Positions 46,996 to 55,435 of a DNA stretch of 64,000 nucleotides are shown here, in pieces. The translations under genes and the position numbers were made by a program. The stretch's first letter is position 1; every line of letters starts with the position of its first letter. The DNA lies in the NCBI GenBank assembly GCA_016124195.1, contig WGOE01000005.1, forward strand, positions 1-64,000, written 5' to 3'. Source of the DNA: a bacterium. GTDB taxonomy: Bacteria; Pseudomonadota; Alphaproteobacteria; Rhodobacterales; Rhodobacteraceae. The notes under the pieces are model-generated. The model was not told the DNA's origin. It was given only the letters and a program-made list of their open reading frames with translations, and did no database searches.

Positions 46996-48299
46996 CCCTC
47001 GGCGCGGGCCAGCACGCTGGGGAAGGCACGGCGCAGGGTCAGGCCCCGGGCGGCGTTCATCAGCATCAGCGCGGCCCAAAGGCCCTGATTGCCAAAGCTC
47101 GGGACCAGAATGGCCAGAGCTGCAACATAAATGCAGGCCACCTGCAGGGCGGCCGTGCGCATGGCATGGGTCATCAGCGCGCCGATGAAGATGCCGTCAT
47201 AGATCCAGCAGGCGGTGCCGATCAGCGGCGCCAGCACCAGCCAGGGCAAGAGGCCGAACGCCTCGGTCTGGACATCGGCGGCGTTGGTCATCAGATGGAT
47301 CGCCAGATAGCCGCCAAGCCCGAAGATCGCCGCCAATGCGACCGCCCCGCCATAGCCCCATTGCATCGCCATGCGGGCGGCGCGGCGCAGGGCCTCGGCA
47401 TCGCGCCCGCCCATCGCCTGCCCCACCAGCGTCTCGGCCGCGAAGGCAAAGCCATCAAGCGCGAAGGCCATGATCGACAGGAACTGCAGCAGGATCGCAT
47501 TGGCCGCCAGCGTGGTGTCGCCGAACCGCGCGCCCAGAAAGACGAAGGCGGTGAACGACACCTGCAGGATCACGGTGCGGATCAGGATGTCGCGACTGGC
47601 CGAGAAGGTCCGCCTGAGCGCCTCGGGGTCGGCAAGCCGGGCGATGGCCGCGCCAAGCGGCCTCAGCGCCTCGCGCGCAAGGTAAAGGCCAAGCGCAAGC
47701 CCGGTCAGTTCCGCCAGAAGGCTGGCCAGCGCCACGCCGCCCACGCCCCAACCGAGCCCCATGACGAACCACAGGTCCAGCGCCATGTTCAGCCCGTTCT
47801 GCCACAGTTGCAGCGCCAGAACCGCGCGGGTGCGTTCGGTTCCCACCAGATAGCCGGTCAGGGCGTAAAGCCCGATGGTGGCCGGGGCGGCCCAGATCCG
47901 GATGCCCAGAAAGGTCAGCGTCAGGACTTCGACCTCGGACGAGGCGGGGGCGATGCGCAGGGCCAGCGCGAAAAGCCAGGGGTGCAGCAGGATCAGGACC
48001 AGACCCGCGGCAAAGGCCACGGCCAGCGCGCGCAGCAGGGTGGCCGACAGTTCGACCCCGTCCCCGGCGCCCTTGGCTTGGGCAGCAAGGCCAGAGGTGC
48101 TCATCCGCAGAAAGCCGAAGGCCCAGTAGAGCGTGGACAGGATCGTGGCGCCCAGACCCACCGCGCCGATCGGGGCCGCCAGCCCCAGATGGCCGATCAC
48201 GGCGGTATCGACCGCCCCCAGAAGCGGCACCGTGGCATTGGACAGCACGATCGGAAAGGCGATGGTCAGGATGCGCCGGTGGGTCAGGACCAGGGCCAT
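46992..48299 (-). CDS. MATE-family multidrug efflux transporter
   Basis: This 435-aa inner-membrane protein has about twelve helices in two repeats and the N-terminal RILTIAFPIVLSNATVPLLG of NorM/DinF-type MATE transporters. These export cationic compounds using Na+ or H+ gradients. Its 3' end overlaps the convergent TIGR02186-type gene by 4 nt, and its start lies 1 nt after the upstream thioesterase stop. It looks like the third gene of a small operon. Confidence 0.92.
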   Translation of the reverse strand: MALVLTHRRILTIAFPIVLSNATVPLLGAVDTAVIGHLGLAAPIGAVGLGATILSTLYWAFGFLRMSTSGLAAQAKGAGDGVELSATLLRALAVAFAAGLVLILLHPWLFALALRIAPASSEVEVLTLTFLGIRIWAAPATIGLYALTGYLVGTERTRAVLALQLWQNGLNMALDLWFVMGLGWGVGGVALASLLAELTGLALGLYLAREALRPLGAAIARLADPEALRRTFSASRDILIRTVILQVSFTAFVFLGARFGDTTLAANAILLQFLSIMAFALDGFAFAAETLVGQAMGGRDAEALRRAARMAMQWGYGGAVALAAIFGLGGYLAIHLMTNAADVQTEAFGLLPWLVLAPLIGTACWIYDGIFIGALMTHAMRTAALQVACIYVAALAILVPSFGNQGLWAALMLMNAARGLTLRRAFPSVLARAEG

Positions 48300-48300
48300 C

Positions 48301-48795
48301 CTAGCCCTCTGGCATCAGGAAATGCGTGGTGGCCTGCGCAAAGGGACGCGCCCGGTTGTCCTGCCAGGCCTCGACCTGCACCGTCGCATAGCGGCGGCCG
48401 CTCCGGGTCACGGCGGCGCGGGCATAGGCATCGCGCGGCAGGCCGGCGCGCAGGTAATCCACCGTGAAGGTGATGGTCTTGGGCAAGGCCGGAAAGGCCT
48501 CGGAGGCCGGGTCGATGCGGCCGGTTTCCATATCCTCCCACAGCGTCGTCCAGGCCAGTTCGATGATCGCCGTCACTTCCAGAAAGGCCGCCGTCGCCCC
48601 GCCGTGCAGGGCCGGGATTGCCGGATTGCCGATCAGCGAGGGGTGAAACGGCAGCACCGCCGTCAATTCATCGCCGCGCCGGTCAAAACGCGCACCGAGA
48701 AAGCCGATATAGGGCACGCCGGCGACCAGGCGGGCCAGAGCGGCCTCGCGCCGGGATTTGACGACCTCGACCGGCTCGGGCGGGCGGCGGCTCAT
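48301..48795 (-). CDS. PaaI-like hotdog-fold thioesterase 1
   Basis: This 164-aa protein has the hotdog motif GNPAIPALHGGATAAFLEVT, with the HGG element and conserved glutamate of PaaI-type acyl-CoA thioesterases. It probably hydrolyses an acyl- or aryl-CoA. It overlaps the second thioesterase gene by 4 nt, so the two are co-translated and may form a heteromer or act on related substrates. Confidence 0.87.
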   Translation of the reverse strand: MSRRPPEPVEVVKSRREAALARLVAGVPYIGFLGARFDRRGDELTAVLPFHPSLIGNPAIPALHGGATAAFLEVTAIIELAWTTLWEDMETGRIDPASEAFPALPKTITFTVDYLRAGLPRDAYARAAVTRSGRRYATVQVEAWQDNRARPFAQATTHFLMPEG

Positions 48796-49232
48796 GGCTG
48801 TGCTCCGGCGGCGGGAAGACGTTCCAGCGTGAAGGTCCCGGTGCCCATGGCGACCGGGCGGCTTTCATCGGCATCGGTGGCGGTGACGCGGATGAAGGCC
48901 ACGGTGCGGGTGACATGGTGACAGACGGCGCGGGCGGTCACCGCCTCGCCCGGGGTGGCCGGGCGCATGTAGTCAATGCGCAGGTCCAGCGTGGCGGTGG
49001 CGGCGGCAGCGGCCGGATGGCTCATCACCGAGGCCCCCGAGGCCGTGTCCATCAGGGCCGAGATCGCCCCGCCATGCAAGACCCCGGTCGCCGGATCGCC
49101 GATCAGGCGCGGGTCATAGGGCATGCGGATGGTCGCCATCCCCTCGCCCATCTCGATCAGTTCCATCCCTAGGCTTTGGGCATGGGGCAGGGTCTGCATG
49201 AAGGCACGGGCTTCGGTCAGTCTGTCGGACAT
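48792..49232 (-). CDS. PaaI-like hotdog-fold thioesterase 2
   Basis: This 146-aa protein is a second hotdog thioesterase with IGDPATGVLHGGAISALMDT, the PaaI helix with HGG and Asp. GGAGAT precedes the ATG at 49232; a longer upstream frame is not family-like. It diverges from a MerR regulator across 103 bp. Confidence 0.88.
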   Translation of the reverse strand: MSDRLTEARAFMQTLPHAQSLGMELIEMGEGMATIRMPYDPRLIGDPATGVLHGGAISALMDTASGASVMSHPAAAAATATLDLRIDYMRPATPGEAVTARAVCHHVTRTVAFIRVTATDADESRPVAMGTGTFTLERLPAAGAQP

Positions 49233-49335
49233 GGCAATCTCCTGCCGCCATTTTGTCCCGGGCGGGATCAAGCGCAAGGGGGGATGATTGCGCGGAGGCC
49301 GGCTTGACCTTAGGGTAAGCCCTCAGGAGGACGCC

Positions 49336-49713
49336 TTGCCCGACACGCGATTGAGCTTCAAGGAGATGTGCGCCCGGTTCGAGGTGACGCCGCGAACCCT
49401 GCGCTATTACGAATATATCGAGCTTCTCGCCCCAGAACGGGTCGGCCGGGCGCGGTTTTACGGCCCGCGCGAAGTGGCGCGGATGGTGCTGATCCTGCGT
49501 GGAAGGCGCTTTGGCTTCTCGCTGGAGGAAATCCGGCAATGGCTGTTGATCTACAGCCAGAAGGGCACGCGGGCGCAACTTGAGGCCTGGCTCGAGATGG
49601 CCGACCGCAGGCTGGCCGCGCTGGCCGCACAGCAGGCCGATCTGGCGCTGGCCATCGCCGATCTGCAGGCCCTGCGCGCCACGGCGGCCAGCGAGCTTGA
49701 CCTCGCGAAATAA
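49336..49713 (+). CDS. MerR-family regulator 1
   Basis: This 125-aa protein has the MerR helix-turn-helix LSFKEMCARFEVTPRTLRYY near the N-terminus and a coiled-coil dimerisation helix at the C-terminus. It lacks an obvious metal-binding cysteine pair. The start is probably TTG at 49336, 6 nt after a near-perfect AGGAGG; a GTG or ATG further upstream is possible. It lies between the thioesterases and a closely related MerR gene. Control of acyl-CoA metabolism is the likely role by context. Confidence 0.87.
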   Translation: MPDTRLSFKEMCARFEVTPRTLRYYEYIELLAPERVGRARFYGPREVARMVLILRGRRFGFSLEEIRQWLLIYSQKGTRAQLEAWLEMADRRLAALAAQQADLALAIADLQALRATAASELDLAK

Positions 49714-49725
49714 CGCAACGTCATG

Positions 49726-49741
49726 TTGACGTGAACGTCAA
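49726..49741. promoter_or_regulatory. Perfect palindrome upstream of MerR 2
   Basis: TTGACGT-GA-ACGTCAA is a 7+2+7 dyad 64 bp before the second MerR start. Similar TTGACGT/ACGTCAA dyads are, as I recall, bound by MerR-family regulators of acyl-CoA degradation (LiuR-like) in proteobacteria, so it is a probable operator for one or both adjacent regulators. Confidence 0.6.
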
Positions 49742-49804
49742 GACCCCTGTTCAAACGGCGCGGTTGCTTCCACGTTTTGGTCAATCCACCCTTGCGATAG
49801 GCCC

Positions 49805-50194
49805 ATGACAGACACTCTGACCATCCGCGAAATGTGCGCTGCTTTCGCAGTCACGCCGCGCACCCTGCGCTTTTACGAACAAAAGGAACTGCTGGCGCCG
49901 ATCCGCCAGGGCGCCCGCCGGCTTTATACACGGCGCGACCGCGCCCGTTTGACGCTGATCCTGCGCGGCAAGCGCTTCGGCTTCTCTCTGGAAGATATCC
50001 GCCAGCTGCTGGAGATGTATGACCGCGATGGCTCCAACCAGCAGCAACTGATGCGGACCTATGATCTGGCGCAGGACCGGTTGCGCCAGATGGAGGCGCA
50101 GCGCGCCGAACTGACCGAGGCGATCGAGGATCTGAAAGCCCAGCTTGCGCAGGGCGCCGCGATGATCGCGGCCTTCCAGCGCGCGGCGGAATAG
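49805..50194 (+). CDS. MerR-family regulator 2 (LiuR-like)
   Basis: This 129-aa protein is clearly paralogous to MerR 1: LTIREMCAAFAVTPRTLRFY is the HTH start, LRGKRFGFSLEDIRQLLEMY matches RGRRFGFSLEEIRQWL in the neighbour. The C-terminal coiled coil follows and there is no metal-binding cysteine motif. It lies 9 bp upstream of the acyl-CoA dehydrogenase and probably controls the block through the palindrome at 49726. Confidence 0.9.
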   Translation: MTDTLTIREMCAAFAVTPRTLRFYEQKELLAPIRQGARRLYTRRDRARLTLILRGKRFGFSLEDIRQLLEMYDRDGSNQQQLMRTYDLAQDRLRQMEAQRAELTEAIEDLKAQLAQGAAMIAAFQRAAE

Positions 50195-50203
50195 GAGGAT
50201 GTG

Positions 50204-51946
50204 ATGACCTACAGTGCGCCCTTGCGCGACATGGCGTTCCTGTTGCACCGGGTCCTGAAGGTGCAGGATCAGGACATCCCCGGCTATGCCGATCTGGACG
50301 AAAGCTTTACCGGCGCCGTGCTGGAAGAGGCGGGCAAGATCTCGGCCGAGATCCTCGCCCCGCTGAACGCCGTCGGCGACCGCGAGGGTTGTCGGCTGGA
50401 AAACGGCGTGGTGCGCACGCCGACCGGGTTTCGCGAAGGTTTCGATGCGCTGCGGCAGGGCGGCTGGACGGCGCTGGATTGCGATCCCGAATTCGGTGGC
50501 CAGGGCCTGCCCTATCTGATGCACACCGTGGCCAACGAACCCTTCGTCAGCGCCAACATGGCATTGAACATGTACATGGGCCTGACCCATGGCGCCTATT
50601 CGGCGATCCGTGTCCATGGCTCGGCCGAACAGAAGGCCTATTACCTGCCCAAACTCGCCTCGTGCGAATGGACCGGCACGATGAACCTGACCGAGCCGCA
50701 CTGCGGCACCGATCTGGGGCTGATCCGCACCCGGGCCGAACCGGCGACGGACGGGTCGTGGCGGATCACCGGCACCAAGATCTTCATTTCCGCCGGCGAC
50801 CATGACATGGCCGACAACATCGTCCACCTTGTCCTTGCCAAGGCGCCGGGCGGGGGCGAGGGCACGCGCGGCATCAGCCTTTTCGTGGTGCCCAAGGTGC
50901 TGGAGGGCGGTGCGCGCAACGCGGTCTCGGCCGGCAAGGTCGAGGAGAAGATGGGCATCCACGGCAATGCCACCTGCGTGATGAATTACGATGGCGCCAC
51001 CGGCTGGCTGATCGGCGATCTGCACAAGGGCATGCGCGCCATGTTCACCATGATGAACGAGGCGCGGCTGGGCGTGGGCATGCAGGGCTATGCCGTGGCC
51101 GAGGCCGCCTATCAGCAGGCCGCGACCTATGCGCGCGAACGCCTGCAGGGCCATGCGGCGGGCGAGACATCGGGCCCGGCCGCGCCCCTGATCGTGCATC
51201 CCGACATCCGGCGCAGCCTGATGGACCAGAAGGCCTTCATCGAGGGCGCCCGCGCGCTGACCTATTGGGGCGCCACCCTGATCGACCGCGCGCACCGCCT
51301 GCAGGACAGCGCGGCCGAAGGGCTGATCTCGCTCCTGATTCCGGTGATCAAGGGGTTTCAGACCGACAAGGGCTTCGATGCAGCGGTGGCGGCCCAGCAG
51401 ATCTGGGGCGGTCATGGCTATATCGAAGACAACCCGATGAGCCAGTTCGCCCGCGACGCCCGGATCGCGATGATCTACGAAGGGGCCAATGGCGTGCAGG
51501 CGCTGGATCTGGTCGGGCGCAAGCTGGGGGCCGATGGCGGCAAGGCGGTGATGGCCTTTTTCGCGCTGGTCAAGGCCGAATGCATGGCCCATGACGCCGA
51601 CCCGCGGATGGATCCCTTCACGCGCCCGCTCAAGGTCGCCTCCAAACAGATGCAGGCGGCCGGCATGTACTTTCTTTCGGCGGGCATGAAGAACCCCAGC
51701 GACGCCCTGTCCGGCTCGACCGATTTCCTGCATCTGGTGGGCCATGTCTGCCTGGGCCTGATGTGGGTCCGCATGGCGCGCGCCGCCTTGACCGGTCTTG
51801 AAGCCGGCGAGGACGCCTTCCTTTCGGCCAAGCTCGTCACCGCCCGCCACTATCTGACCCGCCACCTGCCGGCCTGCGCCCTGCATCTGGCCCGAATCGA
51901 GGCGGGCGGCGAAACCGTCATGGCGCTTGATGCGCAAGCCTTCTAA
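50204..51946 (+). CDS. Acyl-CoA dehydrogenase, DmdC-like
   Basis: This 580-aa FAD enzyme is longer than ordinary acyl-CoA dehydrogenases because of a C-terminal extension, as in DmdC (3-methylmercaptopropionyl-CoA dehydrogenase). The N-terminus [20 protein letters not shown], the [13 protein letters not shown] and [13 protein letters not shown] motifs, and the probable catalytic Glu426 in [14 protein letters not shown] support the family. Substrate is undetermined, since this subfamily covers several acyl-CoAs. AGGAGG precedes the ATG at 50204. It is followed by a short gene and later by a thiolase and a FadB-type enzyme. Confidence 0.92.
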   Translation: MTYSAPLRDMAFLLHRVLKVQDQDIPGYADLDESFTGAVLEEAGKISAEILAPLNAVGDREGCRLENGVVRTPTGFREGFDALRQGGWTALDCDPEFGGQGLPYLMHTVANEPFVSANMALNMYMGLTHGAYSAIRVHGSAEQKAYYLPKLASCEWTGTMNLTEPHCGTDLGLIRTRAEPATDGSWRITGTKIFISAGDHDMADNIVHLVLAKAPGGGEGTRGISLFVVPKVLEGGARNAVSAGKVEEKMGIHGNATCVMNYDGATGWLIGDLHKGMRAMFTMMNEARLGVGMQGYAVAEAAYQQAATYARERLQGHAAGETSGPAAPLIVHPDIRRSLMDQKAFIEGARALTYWGATLIDRAHRLQDSAAEGLISLLIPVIKGFQTDKGFDAAVAAQQIWGGHGYIEDNPMSQFARDARIAMIYEGANGVQALDLVGRKLGADGGKAVMAFFALVKAECMAHDADPRMDPFTRPLKVASKQMQAAGMYFLSAGMKNPSDALSGSTDFLHLVGHVCLGLMWVRMARAALTGLEAGEDAFLSAKLVTARHYLTRHLPACALHLARIEAGGETVMALDAQAF

Positions 51947-51972
51947 GCTTTGCGGCAACTGACGAGGACCCG

Positions 51973-52185
51973 ATGCCCAAACGCTTCCGCCTGACCCGCC
52001 GCTTCCCGGTTGCCATGACAGAGGATGGCTACCGCCGCCTGAAACGCTTTGCCACCGAGGCCGGGCTCGATGAGGGCGAGGCGCTGTCCTTCCTCTTTGA
52101 ACATTTCGACAGCGTGACCGACACCGAAACCCTGACCCACCGCCTGCGCCTGTTCAATCTGGAGCTGGAGGACAGAAAGCGATGA
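51973..52185 (+). CDS. Small conserved-looking protein, unknown
   Basis: This 70-aa basic protein starts MPKRFRLTRRFPVAMTEDGY, has a helical centre and ends LFNLELEDRKR. No known domain is visible; the helical core could be a DNA-binding or protein-interaction module. GAGG precedes the ATG at 51973. Placement 26 bp after the acyl-CoA dehydrogenase suggests co-transcription. Confidence 0.6.
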   Translation: MPKRFRLTRRFPVAMTEDGYRRLKRFATEAGLDEGEALSFLFEHFDSVTDTETLTHRLRLFNLELEDRKR

Positions 52186-52218
52186 GCGCGCCGCCCGGCA
52201 TCCACGGCAGAACGCCTC

Positions 52219-52249
52219 CGGCGGGGGAGTATTTTCGCCTGGATGAAGA
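52219..52249 (+). repeat. Copy of the dispersed GATGAAG repeat
   Basis: GGCGGGGGAGTATTTTCGCC followed by TGGATGAAGA matches the element at 37013 in the same orientation. Confidence 0.7.
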
Positions 52250-52386
52250 CCGGGCGTTCCACCCCGCCCCGAGGCTCCGTCTTGGCTATCCGTCATGTCG
52301 AGGCGGGGCTTCACCCAGGGCGGTCATCGGCTCTCCAGCCTGTACCGTGGGACAAGTCTCGGCGATCAAGGTTAAGAGATGATGAA

Positions 52387-52424
52387 CTTCATCTAGGCCC
52401 AAATACTCTCCGGGGGTCCGGGGG
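52387..52424 (-). repeat. Copy of the dispersed GATGAAG repeat, minus orientation
   Basis: CTTCATCTAGGCCCAAATAC followed by TCTCCGGGGGTCCGGGGG is the reverse-orientation copy, sharing CAAATACTC with the one at 39501. Confidence 0.75.
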
Positions 52425-52438
52425 TGGAAAACCCCCGG
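52418..52438. terminator. Hairpin upstream of the GST gene
   Basis: CCGGGGGT-GGAAA-ACCCCCGG forms an 8-bp perfect stem with a 5-nt loop, 40 bp before the GST start. It overlaps the repeat copy and has no T-run. Confidence 0.5.
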
Positions 52439-52477
52439 CGCCGGTCCAGATCGCAACGCGTCAGAAAAGGCAGAAAG

Positions 52478-53104
52478 ATGAAACTTTACGGCTTCGGGGA
52501 AAGCGGCAATGCCTACAAGGTGGCGCTGATGATGACGCTGACCGGGACCCCGTTCGACCTGGAATTCGTGCCCTTCTTCTCGGGCGGCACCCGGACGCCG
52601 GAATTCCGCGCGATCAACGAGATGGGCGAAGTGCCGGTGCTGGTCGATGGCGCTGTCACCCTGTCGCAATCGGGCGTCATGCTCAGCTATCTGTCGGACC
52701 TGACCGGCAAGTTCGCCGGCCGCGACGCGGGCGAGCGGCGCGAAGTGCTGCGCTGGCTCTTCTGGGACAATCACAAGCTTTCCACCCAGATCGGCACCAC
52801 GCGTTTCCTGATGAACTTCCTGGCCCCCGACAAGCGGCCGGAGGCGGCGATCACCTTCCTGCAAGGCCGCCTCAAGGCCGCTTACCGCGTGCTGGAGGAT
52901 CATCTGGCCCATCGCGACTGGATCAGCGCCGATGCGCCCACCATCGCCGACCTGTCCTGCTGTTCTTATCTTTATTACCCCGAGCCCTTCGGCTTTGACC
53001 GGCAGGACTGGCCCCGCATCGCGGGCTGGCTTGACCGGATCGCGGCCCTGCCCGGCTGGCGGCATCCCTATGACCTGATGCCGCGCGCCTTCCCTTCTGC
53101 ATGA
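52478..53104 (+). CDS. Glutathione S-transferase family protein
   Basis: This 208-aa GST has a thioredoxin-like N-domain (MKLYGFGESGNAYKVALMMT) with the glutathione-binding VPVLVDGAVTLSQSGVMLSY, and a helical C-domain (WISADAPTIADLSCCSYLYY). GST genes are found in degradative clusters, where they may remove reactive acyl-CoA intermediates; the substrate here is unknown. The ATG at 52478 follows AAAAGGCAG. It is 7 bp upstream of the thiolase. Confidence 0.9.
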   Translation: MKLYGFGESGNAYKVALMMTLTGTPFDLEFVPFFSGGTRTPEFRAINEMGEVPVLVDGAVTLSQSGVMLSYLSDLTGKFAGRDAGERREVLRWLFWDNHKLSTQIGTTRFLMNFLAPDKRPEAAITFLQGRLKAAYRVLEDHLAHRDWISADAPTIADLSCCSYLYYPEPFGFDRQDWPRIAGWLDRIAALPGWRHPYDLMPRAFPSA

Positions 53105-53111
53105 GGATATC

Positions 53112-54323
53112 ATGACCGAAGCCTTCATCTACGATGCCATCCGTTCTCCGCGCGGCAAGGGGCGTGCCGATGGCAGCCTGCAAGAGGTGACCGCCGTCGC
53201 CCTTTCGGCGCAGATGCTTGATGCGCTGGCCGGGCGCAACGGCCTGTCCGGCCCGGTGATCGAGGATGTGATCTGGGGCAATGTCACCCAGATCGGCGAG
53301 CAGGGTGGCTGCCTCGCGCGGTCAGCCGTGCTGGCTTCGGGTCTGGACGAGGCGATCCCCGGCCTGTCGATCAACCGCTTCTGCGCTTCGGGGCTGGAGG
53401 CGGTGAACCTCGCCGCCAATCAGGTGCGGGGCGGCGCCGGTCAGGCCTATATCGCCGGCGGGGTCGAGATGATGGGCCGGGTCGCCATGGGCTCGGATGG
53501 GGCGGCGATTGCCGTGGACCCCGGCCTTGCCATGAAGACCTATTTCGTGCCGCAGGGCATTTCGGCCGACATCATCGCCACCGAATACGGCCTCAGCCGC
53601 GATCAGGCCGATGCGCTGGCCGTCGAAAGCCAGCGGCGCGCGGCGCAGGCCTGGGCCGAAGGGCGCTTTGCCCGCTCGGTCGTGCCGGTGCGCGACCGCA
53701 ACGGTCTGATGATCCTCGACCGCGACGAATACATGCGGCCCGGCACCGACATGCAAAGCCTGGGCGCGCTCAGGCCCGCCTTCAAGGAGATGGGCGAGAC
53801 CATGCCCGGCTTCGACAAGGTCGCGCTGATGAAATATCCGCATCTGGAGCGGATCGACCACATCCACCACGCCGGCAATTCCAGCGGGATCGTCGATGGT
53901 GCCGCGGCCGTCCTGATCGGCGATGCCGCCTTTGGCCGCGCCCATGGCCTGCGCCCGCGCGCGCGCATCCGCGCCACGGCCAAGGTCGGCACCGATCCGA
54001 CCATCATGCTGACCGGCCCCGTCCCGGTGACCGAACGCATCCTTTCGGCCTCTGGCCTGACGATCCGCGACATTGACCTCTTCGAGGTGAACGAGGCATT
54101 TGCCGCCGTCGTCCTGCGCTTCCTGCAAGCCTTCGAGGTGGACCCGGGCCAGGTCAACGTCAATGGCGGCGCCATCGCCATGGGGCATCCTTTGGGGGCG
54201 ACGGGCGCGATGATTCTGGGTATCCTGCTGGAAGAGATGGAACGACAGGACAAGACCCTCGGCCTCGCGACGCTCTGTGTGGCGAGTGGGATGGGGGCTG
54301 CAACGATTATCGAAAGAGTTTGA
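53112..54323 (+). CDS. Acetyl-CoA C-acyltransferase (thiolase)
   Basis: This 403-aa thiolase-superfamily enzyme performs the last step of beta-oxidation. Catalytic residues are Cys91 in INRFCASGLEAVNLAANQ, His359 in AMGHPLGATGAM and Cys389 in LCVASGMGAAT. Length is standard. A strong RBS is not evident, but the gene begins 7 bp after the GST and is followed at 2 bp by the next gene. It fits with the acyl-CoA dehydrogenase and FadB-type enzymes around it. Confidence 0.94.
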   Translation: MTEAFIYDAIRSPRGKGRADGSLQEVTAVALSAQMLDALAGRNGLSGPVIEDVIWGNVTQIGEQGGCLARSAVLASGLDEAIPGLSINRFCASGLEAVNLAANQVRGGAGQAYIAGGVEMMGRVAMGSDGAAIAVDPGLAMKTYFVPQGISADIIATEYGLSRDQADALAVESQRRAAQAWAEGRFARSVVPVRDRNGLMILDRDEYMRPGTDMQSLGALRPAFKEMGETMPGFDKVALMKYPHLERIDHIHHAGNSSGIVDGAAAVLIGDAAFGRAHGLRPRARIRATAKVGTDPTIMLTGPVPVTERILSASGLTIRDIDLFEVNEAFAAVVLRFLQAFEVDPGQVNVNGGAIAMGHPLGATGAMILGILLEEMERQDKTLGLATLCVASGMGAATIIERV

Positions 54324-54325
54324 TC

Positions 54326-54772
54326 ATGCCCGAGCGCGCCTTCAAGAAGTTGGGGGACATTCTGACGAAGGCCTTGGTATCGGGCGATTTCGACCTGTAC
54401 AGATCCGTGCTTTGCCTGCCCATGAAATTCACGCCGCGCGATGGTCAGTCCTATGTCCTGCCCGACGAGGCTGCCCTGCGCGAGGATTTCGACCTTTATG
54501 TCTCGATCATCCGGCTGCATGGGGTGACCGACATCTACCGCCAGTTCATCAGCTTCGAACCCGCTGGCCCGGGCGAGCTTTACATCACCTGCATGACCCA
54601 CATCCTGGTGCGGGCCAATCTGCTGGCAGAGCCTTTCGCTTCGCGCATGCTGGTGCAGCATGATGCGGCCGGCTGGCGGATCAAGGAGATCGAAAGCTCG
54701 GAAGGGCATCTGAACTGGAGCCTTGGACGCGCCACCGTGACGTCCGACGGCAAGTTTCAATCCAAATCCTGA
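54326..54772 (+). CDS. Uncharacterised protein, NTF2/SnoaL-like by appearance
   Basis: This 148-aa protein begins MPERAFKKLGDILTKALVSG and ends with a helix and strand rich in polar residues (WRIKEIESSEGHLNWSLG). Its size and the alternating helix/strand pattern with a central aromatic cavity-like region resemble NTF2/SnoaL-type folds, but I see no diagnostic motif. The ATG at 54326 lies 2 nt after the thiolase stop (AAAGAG precedes it). A TTG two codons upstream is an alternative. It probably belongs to the beta-oxidation unit. Confidence 0.7.
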   Translation: MPERAFKKLGDILTKALVSGDFDLYRSVLCLPMKFTPRDGQSYVLPDEAALREDFDLYVSIIRLHGVTDIYRQFISFEPAGPGELYITCMTHILVRANLLAEPFASRMLVQHDAAGWRIKEIESSEGHLNWSLGRATVTSDGKFQSKS

Positions 54773-54782
54773 GGAGGGCCCT

Positions 54783-55253
54783 GTGCCGAAGCTGGATCTG
54801 TCCAAGGCGCCGGTGAAGACCGGTTCGATCTATCCCGAACCCTATGCCGCCATGATGGCCGGGCGCAGTTCCTTGCGGCTGGGCGATCTGGGCGGGCTCA
54901 AGCAGTTCGGCGTCAATCTGGTGATCCTCGAACCCGGAGCGCTGTCGAGCCTGCGCCACTGGCATCTGAACGAGGATGAATTCGTCATGGTGACCGAGGG
55001 CGAATGCGTCCTGGTGCAGGATGCGGGCGAAACCGTGATGCAGGTCGGCGACTGCGCGGCCTTTCCGGCCGGCTCGCCCGATGGGCACCAGTTCCGCAAC
55101 CGCAGCGACAAGGTGGCGAAGTTTCTGGTGGTCGGCACCAAGGCCCCGTCGGAAACCGCGACCTATTCGGATGTGGACCTGCAACTGCATGTCGAGGCCG
55201 GCAAGGCGCGCTACACCTACAAGGACGGCTCGCCCTGGACGGGGCCGCGCTAG
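54783..55253 (+). CDS. Cupin-domain protein
   Basis: This 156-aa cupin starts at GTG 54783 after GAGGAGG. The metal motif is RHWHLNEDEFVMVTEGE, with His, His and Glu/Asp, and the second motif DCAAFPAGSPDGHQFRN supplies a further histidine. The substrate is unknown; such small cupins may act as dioxygenases, isomerases or as ligand-binding proteins. It lies 10 bp after the previous gene. Confidence 0.85.
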   Translation: MPKLDLSKAPVKTGSIYPEPYAAMMAGRSSLRLGDLGGLKQFGVNLVILEPGALSSLRHWHLNEDEFVMVTEGECVLVQDAGETVMQVGDCAAFPAGSPDGHQFRNRSDKVAKFLVVGTKAPSETATYSDVDLQLHVEAGKARYTYKDGSPWTGPR

Positions 55254-55300
55254 GATGCCCGGACAGCCCTGCGAACCCATGCAAGAGATCAGGGCCTGAG

Positions 55301-55435
55301 ATGGAAGCCGCAGCGATCCTGCAGGACTGTCTCTATGAAGTGTCGGCCGCCGTGTTGGCCAACGGCCCCTGGTCGCCGATGCGGCCGGACGCGGCCGCAT
55401 CCCCAACCCTCAATTCGGAAGGACCCAAGCAATGA
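55301..55435 (+). CDS. Possible 44-aa ORF coupled to the FadB-type gene
   Basis: MEAAAILQDCLYEVSAAVLA begins a 44-codon frame whose TGA overlaps the start of the next gene in ATGA. This arrangement is typical of translational coupling, but the ribosome site is weak and the protein has no recognisable features. It may be a leader peptide or chance. Confidence 0.25.
   Translation: MEAAAILQDCLYEVSAAVLANGPWSPMRPDAAASPTLNSEGPKQ

Larger units (their letters stand above)
52186..52477. other. Intergenic region with two repeat copies and a hairpin
   Basis: No convincing gene is present. Two copies of the GATGAAG repeat lie in opposite orientations (52219-52249 and 52387-52424), and the second merges with a hairpin at 52418-52438. 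A short 66-codon frame across the region is probably spurious because most of it lies in or between the repeats. Confidence 0.7.

Noticed and set aside
52182-52382. 66-codon plus-strand frame after the 70-aa gene
   Set aside because: It crosses the repeat copy at 52219 and has no ribosome site; best explained as intergenic DNA.
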